The notes beneath the pieces were generated by a model that was not told where the DNA came from, did not search any database, and saw only the letters and a program-made list of their open reading frames with translations. 42,624 nt of DNA from Bermanella sp. Lineage in GTDB: Bacteria; Pseudomonadota; Gammaproteobacteria; Pseudomonadales; Oceanobacteraceae. The first letter of the stretch is position 1. Every line of letters begins with the position of its first letter. The DNA lies in contig JAPYOO010000012.1 in the NCBI GenBank assembly GCA_029938135.1, forward strand, positions 1 through 42,624, in the 5' to 3' direction. The translations under genes were made by a program, and so were the position numbers. Below, piece by piece: positions 21,601-29,784 of the stretch.

Positions 21601-22278
21601 TTTAAAGATTACTGGAATTTCTTTGAAGAAGTTATAAAAAATCCGGCCATCGGTGAAGGGCAAACGTTATTTGAAGCTGAGCTAAGTGTTAAGTCAGTGA
21701 AAATACGTGAGCAGTTAATGAGTATGCTGCTGGATGATGATGAGCAAAAAGCCATGCGTGAGCTAGAGCGTCTATCGGATTACCGTAACTACCGTAGCTA
21801 CGAAATTTATAAACACCCTGAAGGCAAAGAGCCCATTGCACTTTCGCAATACGGTACCGGTTCCGGTGGTCAGTTAGAGACTCCGGCGTACATTATCCGC
21901 AGTGCCGCTATTACCTCCGCATTCCGCTTTAACCAGGGCGACAGTCACTTGCGTATGGTTCTGGTGGATGAAGCCTTCTCTAAAATGGATGAAACCCGCT
22001 CTAAAGAAGTGATTAACTACTTAACCGAAAGCCTAGGGTTGCAGCTACTGTTTATCATGCCTACCAGCAAGTCAGGGCCTTTCATGGACTTGATTAGTAA
22101 CCAGTATGTGTTCAGCAAGGTGCCTTTGGCGTCGGGCAAGCGTGGTGAGTTAAATACCCGAGTACTGGTTGATCGCCAGCAGTGCAACCAAGAAAAAATT
22201 CAGCAGTTGTGGGCCAATCACCGTAAAGTGGTACGCCAACAAGCTGAGTTGGATTTTATGGAAGAGTTTACGTCCTAG
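18640..22278 (+). CDS. mksB: MksB/JetC-like SMC-family ATPase
   Basis: 1212 aa; Walker A GGNGSGKTTAADAIQT, long coiled coil, signature GTGSGGQLETPAYI, Walker B LRMVLVDEAFSKMDE. Confidence 0.9.
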   Translation: MLLKKFVYVNWGNIPATDFEFGPINLLSGGNGSGKTTAADAIQTIMTAAHDNLFNYNPGQDEATQKGRGKQVRTLASYVLGCDDGAYARPGGAHGYLAAVFHPTKGESAQPFTAIIGVSAFIDKAGNKAVARQSDFLLMIVAGHELTQSDFLLEEDGAKQACDVSKIYKRLQKRCGVRAVEKYDTKKQYLRRLYGALRGREDAVSEREAINAARAFSRFMAYKPVKSINGFVANEILEKKDLGEAIRSISDLMKTIHSMESDANQLIENINILLGGKSHSQTYIDQWIDYQTAHYVAAKSRFIEDQKAYRDAKQTQQELRSNLTSNDNERETCDDRRKQAREQLVSLEARRQGIPALKDKDHLEQDIKSYQQQLQQQAVLLLEQDKQLKYTLDATKSIHKTLQNTSIGAEISALNERGFLKQCKDVMLLSDENQLDFPAILNKDMIDMSPLEAHLDDGIKRQEQINQWRHQWFSSELTTEGVSLRDQLARLADRREQKLQAQSKKMQQNQQDIDRLNASQVSYPYFVEAALDAIQRECPQADPKVLCDYVEVLDGNWQNAIEGYIGGARYSIIVEEDYERDAISVVRSMPGGNRARVIQGSKAKIDSDRIKVPHNSIMHLMEFEHATAKHYLMASYGSVEQVPDAATLRKTRRGLTSEGMGSGSYSMYRCDMSDSELVFGQGARERALSAKQKELQQLAQQASSAQQAQREAQDLLLAVNQLRHLSYADQLQQMVSVNRQWQNAEKQLETIDLSDFSELEGEYLQLAEQAQTLDLQIQTLDGELGRTKQQLKESEKRCVILSDQQEFTSEKADQNEENLRGIAKFWPDFDVEKCMVEADAESERTTAEVAQNQQQSILSELNSRAQSLERAISDHNQRCQTLDAIVYAADYSTEHSANFFQGVCDVQREMERIHNRLKNNILVEKQDKLVSLKASFDNAFVTNLCHSIHQSISDGKRVLEEMNKELKHHRFGTDRECYWFDWEWVPEFKDYWNFFEEVIKNPAIGEGQTLFEAELSVKSVKIREQLMSMLLDDDEQKAMRELERLSDYRNYRSYEIYKHPEGKEPIALSQYGTGSGGQLETPAYIIRSAAITSAFRFNQGDSHLRMVLVDEAFSKMDETRSKEVINYLTESLGLQLLFIMPTSKSGPFMDLISNQYVFSKVPLASGKRGELNTRVLVDRQQCNQEKIQQLWANHRKVVRQQAELDFMEEFTS

Positions 22279-22285
22279 GTCTAAG

Positions 22286-22314
22286 CTCAAGGGTATTCCC
22301 TGAATACTCTTGAG
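22286..22314 (+). other. Inverted repeat between mksB and the small exported protein gene
   Basis: CTCAAGGGTATTC-CCT-GAATACTCTTGAG (12/13 pairs). Confidence 0.6.
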
Positions 22315-22322
22315 TGATATTT

Positions 22323-22679
22323 ATGAAAGTACTACTTACCTTTTTGATGGTGCTATTAACAGTACCATCGTTGGCGGCCGGTCTTGATCTACGTAAAATT
22401 CAATCCCCCGTGTTAGATGCACAAGCCAGTGCAAAAAGTGTGCGTCCTTATTTTGTCGCCTTCGTTAGTGATAACAATTCCAAGCCTAGAATGCCTGGCG
22501 TGAATGGTGAGCAGCGTCTGCTGATTAAAAAAAAATACGGTATGAAAGTACTTAATGAATATCGATTGTATCAGCCGTATAAAAAGAAATTATCCAATCA
22601 AGACATACAAGAAAAAATTTCACTAGAGCGATATTGTTCGCGCTATAACCGCCAACTTTTAAAATTATTAGGAATCTAA
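22323..22679 (+). CDS. Small hypothetical exported protein
   Basis: MKVLLTFLMVLLTVPSLAAG signal peptide; basic C-terminal half; no family recognised. Confidence 0.6.
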   Translation: MKVLLTFLMVLLTVPSLAAGLDLRKIQSPVLDAQASAKSVRPYFVAFVSDNNSKPRMPGVNGEQRLLIKKKYGMKVLNEYRLYQPYKKKLSNQDIQEKISLERYCSRYNRQLLKLLGI

Positions 22680-22928
22680 ATGGAATGCCGGCTTTATTGT
22701 GGTGCTTGCTGCATTGCCCCTTCTATTAGCAGTTTTATACCGGGCATGCCCAATGGTAAAAAAGCGGGTGAGCGTTGTATTCAATTAGATGATGATAACC
22801 TGTGTAAGCTATTTGGCTTGCCCGAGCGTCCAAAAGTTTGCAGTGATTTTAAAGCAGAAATTGAAATTTGTGGTGATACGCGCGAACAGGCCTTAGACAC
22901 TATTATTCATTTAGAAAACATAACCTAG
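22680..22928 (+). CDS. YkgJ family cysteine-cluster protein
   Basis: 82 aa; ECRLYCGACCIAPSISSFIPGMPNGKKAGERCIQLDDDNLCKLF...PKVCSDF. Confidence 0.85.
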   Translation: MECRLYCGACCIAPSISSFIPGMPNGKKAGERCIQLDDDNLCKLFGLPERPKVCSDFKAEIEICGDTREQALDTIIHLENIT

Positions 22929-22945
22929 AGGGACTTTAAATCTCT

Positions 22946-23269
22946 ATGTTTAGAATTAACGTTTACGTGCCTCAAAGTCATTTAGAAGCCGTAAAGCTGG
23001 CCATGTTTAGTGCGGGTGCAGGTCGGGTGGGTTTGTATGACATGTGCTGTTGGCAAGTGAAAGGCGAGGGTCAGTTTAGGCCCTTGTTGGGCAGTGATGC
23101 ATTTATTGGGGACGTGGGTAAACTTGAAAAGACAGCTGAATATAAAGTACAGATGGTCTGTGCTGCCAGCCATATAAAACAGGCATTAATTGCCATGCAG
23201 GCCGCTCACCCCTATGAAGAGGTAGCTTATGATGTTTATCCGTTATTGAGCATCAGTGATTTTGATTAA
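22946..23269 (+). CDS. Stand-alone NIF3-associated domain protein (COG3323, YqfO-insert/CutA-like)
   Basis: 107 aa; YVPQSHLEAVKLAMFSAGAGRVGLYDMCCWQVKGEGQFRPL...AHPYEEVAYDVYPL. Confidence 0.85.
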   Translation: MFRINVYVPQSHLEAVKLAMFSAGAGRVGLYDMCCWQVKGEGQFRPLLGSDAFIGDVGKLEKTAEYKVQMVCAASHIKQALIAMQAAHPYEEVAYDVYPLLSISDFD

Positions 23270-23826
23270 TTTTTAGTACGCGCGATGCGCTCTTTAAAAT
23301 GAATATCAAATACACGAGTTTGAATATTACCAGCCTCTACGTCGTTTAAGTAATGGCGTAAGGTTTTTTTAACGGTGGGGAAGGCTATTTCTTGCCAAGG
23401 AATATCGTTAACTTCGAATAGCTGTACTTCCAAGCTTTCGCTAGTGCTTTGCGCGTGTTGCGCATTTTCCATATGGGTTAAAAAGAAAATATGCACTTGG
23501 GAAATATGCGGCACACTAATGGACGTCAACATTTGTTCAGCGACTATCTCTATACCCGCTTCTTCTTGGGTTTCTCGCACCGCACCTGCCTCCAGGGTTT
23601 CGCCTTGCTCCATAAAACCCGCTGGTAACGTCCAGTAGCCTTTACGGGGTTCAATAGCGCGTCGGCACAACAATATTTTGTTTTCAAAAACAGGCAAACA
23701 GCCGGCAATAATCCGTGGATTCACATAATGAATGGTGCCGCACTGAGCACAGACCGAGCGTGGGCGGTTATCCCCTTGGGGAGTCTCGGTATGTATAGGG
23801 TGTGCGCATTCGCTGCAAAACTTCAT
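23266..23826 (-). CDS. NUDIX hydrolase with N-terminal zinc ribbon
   Basis: CSECAHPI...CAQCGTIHYVNPR; GFMEQGETLEAGAVRETQEEAGIE Nudix box. Confidence 0.9.
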   Translation of the reverse strand: MKFCSECAHPIHTETPQGDNRPRSVCAQCGTIHYVNPRIIAGCLPVFENKILLCRRAIEPRKGYWTLPAGFMEQGETLEAGAVRETQEEAGIEIVAEQMLTSISVPHISQVHIFFLTHMENAQHAQSTSESLEVQLFEVNDIPWQEIAFPTVKKTLRHYLNDVEAGNIQTRVFDIHFKERIARTKN

Positions 23827-23833
23827 GGCTAAT

Positions 23834-23979
23834 CCTTAAGAAGCCCGAATTGTGTCAAGAGTATAACGCTGTAGGTAAGGAGATGGCAAAACTGCAGATG
23901 GTTATGCCTTAAGAAGCCTGAATAGTGCCACGAGTATAACGTTGTCGGTAAGCAGATGGCAAAAACCGCAGGTAGTAAC
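23834..23979. repeat. Imperfect tandem duplication, period 73 bp
   Basis: CCTTAAGAAGCCcGAATtGTGtCAaGAGTATAACGcTGTaGGTAAGgAGATGGCAAAA repeated at 23907. Confidence 0.9.
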
Positions 23980-23991
23980 GTCTGCGGTTTT
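23962..23991 (-). terminator. Rho-independent terminator of the DUF3135 gene
   Basis: AAAACCGCAG...CTGCGGTTTT inverted repeat with T-run on the minus strand. Confidence 0.75.
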
Positions 23992-24017
23992 GAAGGGAGC
24001 GATTAATAAAGGTGCTT

Positions 24018-24347
24018 TTAACTAGGGAACGCTAACACCGTAGCGGCTTCCATTTGCGTAAGATCAGCAGACCTTTCACTGTCATCTATGAAGCTTTTTA
24101 AGGTGTTTAAAGACTCATGCATCATCTTGCTAATACCAATACAGGATGCCATAGGGTTATTGGTGGTTCTGCGCACCCCATCAATTTGGAACTGCAAACC
24201 AGCCAGGCGCTGGCGGTACGCTTCAGGCGCGCTTTCAATGGCGCTGTTCACATGTTCTTGGCGTAAGCGCTCTAGCGCCTCTGGGTCTTGCTTAGCTAAT
24301 TTAAGCAAGGCTTCAAAACTTGGCAGTACTTGGTTCATAGTCTTCAC
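24018..24347 (-). CDS. DUF3135-like protein
   Basis: 109 aa; LPSFEALLKLAKQDPEALERLRQEHVNSAIESAPEAYRQRLAGLQFQID. Confidence 0.75.
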   Translation of the reverse strand: MKTMNQVLPSFEALLKLAKQDPEALERLRQEHVNSAIESAPEAYRQRLAGLQFQIDGVRRTTNNPMASCIGISKMMHESLNTLKSFIDDSERSADLTQMEAATVLAFPS

Positions 24348-24756
24348 CCCACTGTGACTGTTGCCGTTAATTATTTATAAATAGGTGGCAATCAAATTTG
24401 TAATTCTTAGTCTTTAGTCTACAGGTGAATGCACGCTTAAATAAGCTTGAAAACGGCCGTAAACTAGGGCAGGAATGGCCAGTTCAGCGGCAGTAGCGAT
24501 ATAATTGTTTTTAGGCTTGCCTATAAAAAGCCTTTAAAATCAAATGGTTATGGGGGGTTAAGTGGTTGCTTGGATTTTCTATGCATAATTTTTGGCGATA
24601 AGAGACGTATGTCTAAGAACAAACTCTTATAAGTTAACTTGTTAATGTGTGATCGGGACGCTCTTTTTTAATGCCCTTAATTTGCTAGTCAGGTTGTACT
24701 TGTTTCCGCTATGGTACCAATTGGTTAATATAAATAAAAATCGGAGGCTCCTTACT

Positions 24757-25347
24757 ATGTCGTTAACATCATTAATAGAAGGCGTCACAGCGCACCAACC
24801 AAGGGTGTTATCTAACAATGAGCTAGCACGGGCCTCGGTATTGATTGCTATTACTGATCAAAAAGAGCCTGAAGTTATCTTAACCCTGCGTTCAAGCCAA
24901 ATGCCCACCCACAAAGGTGAGGTTGCTTTCCCTGGGGGAAAAGCGGAGGCACGTGACGCAGATGCCACTGCCACGGCACTGCGTGAAGCGCACGAGGAAG
25001 TGGGGTTAAACCCTGAATTGGTACGTGTAATCGGCCCCCTTGACGAAGTGGTCTCGCGCTTTGGCTTTCTGGTCACCCCAATATTGGGCATCGTCCCAGC
25101 AGATATTGAGCTGAATGCCGACTCTCGTGAAATCGAGGGTGTATTTAGGGTGCCACTGAAATTCTTCTTAGAGGGGCAGCCGGATCAAATTGATCAATTT
25201 GGCAGTTTTCGTGGGCCTAGGTGGTACTTCGAGGGTTATACCATTTGGGGGCTAACGGCCATGATGATAGCGGAGTTACTCAATCGATTTTACGATGCCG
25301 GTCTTGAGCTGCATTTTGGTGATATGAACGATCTTATTCAAAAATAA
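24757..25347 (+). CDS. CoA pyrophosphatase-like NUDIX hydrolase
   Basis: Nudix box GKAEARDADATATALREAHEEVGL; SD tcggagg upstream of the ATG at 24757; ORF is open upstream to 24649. Confidence 0.85.
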   Translation: MSLTSLIEGVTAHQPRVLSNNELARASVLIAITDQKEPEVILTLRSSQMPTHKGEVAFPGGKAEARDADATATALREAHEEVGLNPELVRVIGPLDEVVSRFGFLVTPILGIVPADIELNADSREIEGVFRVPLKFFLEGQPDQIDQFGSFRGPRWYFEGYTIWGLTAMMIAELLNRFYDAGLELHFGDMNDLIQK

Positions 25348-25357
25348 CAGGTTTTAA

Positions 25358-25885
25358 ATGATTTACTCTTTAGGTGATAGAAAAACGCAAATCCAAGCTG
25401 ATGATTATTTTATCGCCCCCAGTGCGGATTTAATTGGCAGTGTTGTGTTAAAAAACAATGCCAGCGTGTGGTTCAATGTAGTGGTACGCGGTGATAATGA
25501 TGTGATCACCATTGGCGAAAACAGTAATGTACAAGATGGTTCGGTATTGCATACCGATCCCGGTTTTAAGCTTACGTTAGGCAAGGGTGTGACAATAGGC
25601 CATAAGGTCATGTTGCATGGCTGCGAAATTGGAGATTACTCGCTAATAGGCATGAACGCGGTAGTCTTAAACGGTGCTAAAATTGGTAAACATTGCCTAA
25701 TTGGTGCCAATACACTTATTCCTGAGGGAATGGTGATACCCGATGGCTCCATGGTAGTGGGAAGTCCTGGTAAAATTAAACGTGAATTAAACGATGTGCA
25801 AAAAAAGCAGCTTGAAATGGGCGGCGATTATTATGTACAAAACTTTAAGCGCTTTAATAAAGAATTAAAAATACAAACGTTGTAG
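25358..25885 (+). CDS. Gamma-class carbonic anhydrase family protein (YrdA-like)
   Basis: Left-handed beta-helix hexapeptides; [30 protein letters not shown]...[31 protein letters not shown]. Confidence 0.92.
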   Translation: MIYSLGDRKTQIQADDYFIAPSADLIGSVVLKNNASVWFNVVVRGDNDVITIGENSNVQDGSVLHTDPGFKLTLGKGVTIGHKVMLHGCEIGDYSLIGMNAVVLNGAKIGKHCLIGANTLIPEGMVIPDGSMVVGSPGKIKRELNDVQKKQLEMGGDYYVQNFKRFNKELKIQTL

Positions 25886-25903
25886 TCGTAATGGTAGTTG
25901 TAA

Positions 25904-26113
25904 ATGAGTGATGTAAAACAAAACATATTTGGCATGGTGAAATCTCCGTGTGTGGCTATTTGTGCATTGGATAATAACGATGTGTGCATTGGCTGTTATC
26001 GTAGTGGTGAAGAAATCACTGCGTGGGGCGAACTGGATAACGAACAAAAACGAGAGGTGCTTAAAAAAGTAGCCGTTCGAGAACTGGCTTCCGGTAATAT
26101 TATACATATTTAA
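25904..26113 (+). CDS. DUF1289 family protein
   Basis: SPCVAICALDNNDVCIGCYRSGEEITAWGEL. Confidence 0.88.
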   Translation: MSDVKQNIFGMVKSPCVAICALDNNDVCIGCYRSGEEITAWGELDNEQKREVLKKVAVRELASGNIIHI

Positions 26114-26206
26114 ACCGCTAACTATGTCTGCTAGTTATTCGTATACATCCAACGTAAATTATCTATTTTAACTGTTCATTTAAGTAATTAATTTTAAGGC
26201 TGCACT

Positions 26207-27391
26207 ATGTCTGTATCGCTCGGCACTCCATTATCAAAAACCGCAAAAAAAGTACTGTTGTGTGGCTCGGGCGAATTAGGCAAAGAAGTCGCTATTGAAT
26301 TACAGCGGCTGGGAGTAGAGGTGATTGCGGTTGATCGTTATGCCAATGCTCCTGCCATGCAGGTAGCTCATCGCAACCATGTTGTTGATATGCTGGATGC
26401 CAAAGCCTTACGTGACGTTATTGAACTTGAGAAACCCGATTTAATCGTGCCCGAAATTGAAGCCATCGCCACCGATACTTTGTTTGAATTAGAGCAAGAA
26501 GGTTTTAACGTAGTACCCACCGCGAAAGCCACACAGCTGACCATGAACCGAGAAGGCATTCGCCGCTTGGCAGCAGAAGAATTAGGCATTAAAACCGGAC
26601 GTTACGTGTTTGCCGGTGATCAAGGTGAATACAATGCGGCGTTAAATGAAATAGGCTTTCCGTGTTTGGTAAAACCCATCATGAGCTCTTCTGGTAAAGG
26701 GCAGTCTTTATTAAAAAGCCAGCAAGATGCGCAAGCGGCTTGGGATTATGCCCAAGAAGGCGGACGCGCGGGTAAAGGCAAAGTGATTGTAGAAGGCTTT
26801 GTGGATTTTGATTTTGAAATCACCTTGCTCACGGTTCGCCACCGTGACGGCACCTCTTTTTGTGATCCAGTAGGGCATCGCCAAGCGAACGGTGATTACC
26901 AAGAGTCATGGCAGCCACAAGTTATGTCTGCAGCGGCTTTGGCCAGCGCGCAAGCCATAGCCTTAACCGTTACCGATGCCCTAGGTGGCAAAGGTTTATT
27001 TGGTGTGGAGTTGTTTGTTAAAGGCGACGAGGTTATTTTTAGTGAGGTCTCGCCCCGCCCCCACGACACCGGATTAGTGACATTGGTCAGCCAGGACTTA
27101 TCTGAATTTGCGCTGCATGCTCGTGCGATTTTAGACTTACCCATTCCCAGTATTAAACAAATGGGACCATCGGCTAGCAGTGTTATTTTAGTACAAGGGG
27201 ACAGTGACCAAGTGCAATTTGGTAATTTAGAAAAAGCCTTAAGTGTTGCCAATACTCAATTACGATTATTTGGTAAACCGCACGTTTCAGGTGTTCGCCG
27301 TATGGGGGTGGCGTTAGCCTGTGCCGAGAGTATTGACGAGGCCAGAGAATTGGCCCGCGACTGTGCTGCCTCGGTTGAGATCACACTTTAA
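26207..27391 (+). CDS. purT: Formate-dependent phosphoribosylglycinamide formyltransferase
   Basis: 394 aa ATP-grasp; [57 protein letters not shown]. Confidence 0.95.
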   Translation: MSVSLGTPLSKTAKKVLLCGSGELGKEVAIELQRLGVEVIAVDRYANAPAMQVAHRNHVVDMLDAKALRDVIELEKPDLIVPEIEAIATDTLFELEQEGFNVVPTAKATQLTMNREGIRRLAAEELGIKTGRYVFAGDQGEYNAALNEIGFPCLVKPIMSSSGKGQSLLKSQQDAQAAWDYAQEGGRAGKGKVIVEGFVDFDFEITLLTVRHRDGTSFCDPVGHRQANGDYQESWQPQVMSAAALASAQAIALTVTDALGGKGLFGVELFVKGDEVIFSEVSPRPHDTGLVTLVSQDLSEFALHARAILDLPIPSIKQMGPSASSVILVQGDSDQVQFGNLEKALSVANTQLRLFGKPHVSGVRRMGVALACAESIDEARELARDCAASVEITL

Positions 27392-27420
27392 CGGCCTTTA
27401 AAATTGGCGCTCTGTAGAAA

Positions 27421-27459
27421 TAAAAACGGCGTATTATTAAGTTAGTACGCCGTTTTTAT
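27421..27459. terminator. Bidirectional terminator between purT and the CNNM transporter gene
   Basis: AAAAACGGCGTA...TACGCCGTTTTTATT. Confidence 0.85.
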
Positions 27460-28725
27460 TTACCTAGTATGAGTGATCTTGGCACTGGCAATCGTGTTGG
27501 TATGCACTTTAAGCACTTCTATTTGGTAGTTTCCAATTTTTAAACACACGCTGTTGTCTGGAATGGCTTCTAAGCTTTCAATAATTAAGCCACTGAACGT
27601 TTTTGGCCCTTGTATGGGTAGGGCGTAGTTAAGGGCTTTATTTAATTCACGAATGGTGGTGGTGCCATCGATAATAAAGCTGCCGTCTGCTTGAGGCGTA
27701 ATGTCTTGGCTAGTAGTGGACACATCAGTGGTGAAATCTCCTACTATCTCTTCTAAAATATCTTCTAAGGTGGCGATACCTTGTACCTCACCATATTCGT
27801 CTACTACGATAGCGATGCGACGTTGCTGACTTTGAAAGTGGAACAGCTGATTGTGTAGCTGAGCCGTTTCGGGAATAAAATAAGGCTCGCGGGTAATTTG
27901 CATCAGTTCGGCCTTGTTAAATGCTTCCTGGGCCAACACTTTAACCACGTTGCGCATGTGCAAAATACCAATCACATTATTAATATTGCCTTTCCAAACG
28001 GGTAAGCGGGTGTGCTGCGAGTTTCGCAATTGGTGTTCAATATCTCGCAAGTTGTCGTCTAGGTCTATGCCTGCAATTTCGTTACGCGGCACCATAATGT
28101 CGTTCACGCGCACGGTTTCTAAATCCAAAATGGATAACAACATTTTTTGGCGACGCTCAGGAATAACGGCTCCGGCTTCATGAACCAAAGTTCGAAACTC
28201 TTCCGTACTTAATAAGTCCTTGTCGCCCTGATCTATGTCTAGGCGACTAAGGCGAATAATAAAGTTGGCAATGATGTTTACTACCCATACAAACGGCATC
28301 AGCAACCATAATAGCGGCATTAACAAATAGCTGGCAGGGAAGGCAATTTTTTCAGGGTGATTGGCCGCAATGGTTTTAGGGGTCACTTCAGAAAAAATTA
28401 AGATCACTAACGTTAATAGAATGGTGGCTATAGACACACCAAACTCAGGATTATCAGCCCAAATTCGCTGAGCAATAAGTGTCGCAATAGAAGCCGCGGC
28501 AATATTAACGAAGTTATTGCCAATGAGGATAACGCCAATAAGGCGGTCGGGACGCATTAGTAGCTTACTGGCGCGTTTTGCACCTCTATGCCCCTGCTTT
28601 GACATATGACGTAGACGATAGCGGTTAAGCGACATCATGCCGGTTTCAGAGCTGGAAAAAAAAGCAGAAAGAATTATCAGTAAAAACAGTGCTGAATACA
28701 GTACGCTGAGGGGGATCTCGCTCAC
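27460..28725 (-). CDS. HlyC/CorC-type transporter (DUF21-CBS-CorC_HlyC)
   Basis: 421 aa; ALFLLIILSAFFSSSETGMMSLNRYRLR; two CBS repeats, VDEYGEVQGIATLEDILEEIVGDF. Confidence 0.92.
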   Translation of the reverse strand: MSEIPLSVLYSALFLLIILSAFFSSSETGMMSLNRYRLRHMSKQGHRGAKRASKLLMRPDRLIGVILIGNNFVNIAAASIATLIAQRIWADNPEFGVSIATILLTLVILIFSEVTPKTIAANHPEKIAFPASYLLMPLLWLLMPFVWVVNIIANFIIRLSRLDIDQGDKDLLSTEEFRTLVHEAGAVIPERRQKMLLSILDLETVRVNDIMVPRNEIAGIDLDDNLRDIEHQLRNSQHTRLPVWKGNINNVIGILHMRNVVKVLAQEAFNKAELMQITREPYFIPETAQLHNQLFHFQSQQRRIAIVVDEYGEVQGIATLEDILEEIVGDFTTDVSTTSQDITPQADGSFIIDGTTTIRELNKALNYALPIQGPKTFSGLIIESLEAIPDNSVCLKIGNYQIEVLKVHTNTIASAKITHTR

Positions 28726-28838
28726 AAAAGGGGCCTAGAGACTAAAAGTGCCCTAAGCCTAAACCTTTTCAAGCATGATTTCTAATGTTTGTTTGCCCCT
28801 GGCCCACCAAGGAAGGGGGCCGGGTTGAAAGAAAGGGC

Positions 28839-29639
28839 TTAAACCTTGTGCAATATGATTTCTAAAACCAACTTGCTGCCAAAATAGGCCAGTATTAAAA
28901 AACTAATGCCCACTAATGTCCATTTTGAGGCCACATTTCCACGCCAGCCAAAGCGCCAATGAGCAAATACCAAGAAACTTAAAATCCCCCATGCCACTAA
29001 TGTAAATACGGTTTTATGTACAAGGTGCTGGGCGAAAATATTGTCTAGAAAGATGAACCCCGACGCGATGGCTAAGGTTAAAATGGCCGTGCCTACGCTT
29101 AGCATTTCAAACAATAAGCGATCCATGGTTTGCAGTGGCGGTAAAATACGCATGATGCCCGACAGGTGCTTTTGCTTAAGCTGGCGGTTTTGCACCAGTA
29201 ACATCACCGCTTGAAAAGCCGCGATGGTTAATATGCTGTACGCAATTATAGACAATACAATATGGGCGGTGACGCCAGCACTCCATTGAGACGGCACGTT
29301 TGTCGTAGAGGGTGCCAAGAGATTAAGCAGCAGTAATAACGCGGCCATGGGAAAAATGCCCAAGAACAAATTCTCTAAGGGCTTTTTAATGGCACTGGTG
29401 ATAATAAGAGCGCTGATCACAAGCGCAATTAATGAGCCCACACTAAAGAAGCTAAATACTTGCGCCCCAGACTGAATCACCGGTAAAAACCAACTAACCC
29501 CATGAAAAAGGGTGGCAATAGCGCCCATATATAGAACGTCGGCACGACGAGTAGCGTCAGAAGCGTAAATCACCGATATTTGGCGATAGGTACTAAATAG
29601 GTATAAAAGTATGGCGATAATTGCCAACAGCTGGGCCAT
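28839..29639 (-). CDS. ypjD: YpjD/CcsA-like cytochrome c assembly family inner membrane protein
   Basis: 266 aa, multi-TM; divergently adjacent to ffh as in other Gammaproteobacteria. Confidence 0.85.
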   Translation of the reverse strand: MAQLLAIIAILLYLFSTYRQISVIYASDATRRADVLYMGAIATLFHGVSWFLPVIQSGAQVFSFFSVGSLIALVISALIITSAIKKPLENLFLGIFPMAALLLLLNLLAPSTTNVPSQWSAGVTAHIVLSIIAYSILTIAAFQAVMLLVQNRQLKQKHLSGIMRILPPLQTMDRLLFEMLSVGTAILTLAIASGFIFLDNIFAQHLVHKTVFTLVAWGILSFLVFAHWRFGWRGNVASKWTLVGISFLILAYFGSKLVLEIILHKV

Positions 29640-29784
29640 GTTGATGGGGAATTCCTACTCTGCACGGTGTTTTTATGATGGAAGTGTTTATTTGTGTATT
29701 AATCACCCGACTTATGAGTGAGTTATTGTGCACTTCCCTATATAATGCTGCTCAATTGTGCACATTGTGGCGACGGATGTATAG

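Noticed and set aside
16414-22928. Full Wadjet (JetABCD) defense system
   Set aside because: No JetD-like protein is adjacent; downstream ORFs are a small exported protein and a YkgJ protein.
28786-28838. Extension of the ypjD echo into a longer duplicated segment
   Set aside because: Similarity stops at the LEI codons; upstream sequence does not match.
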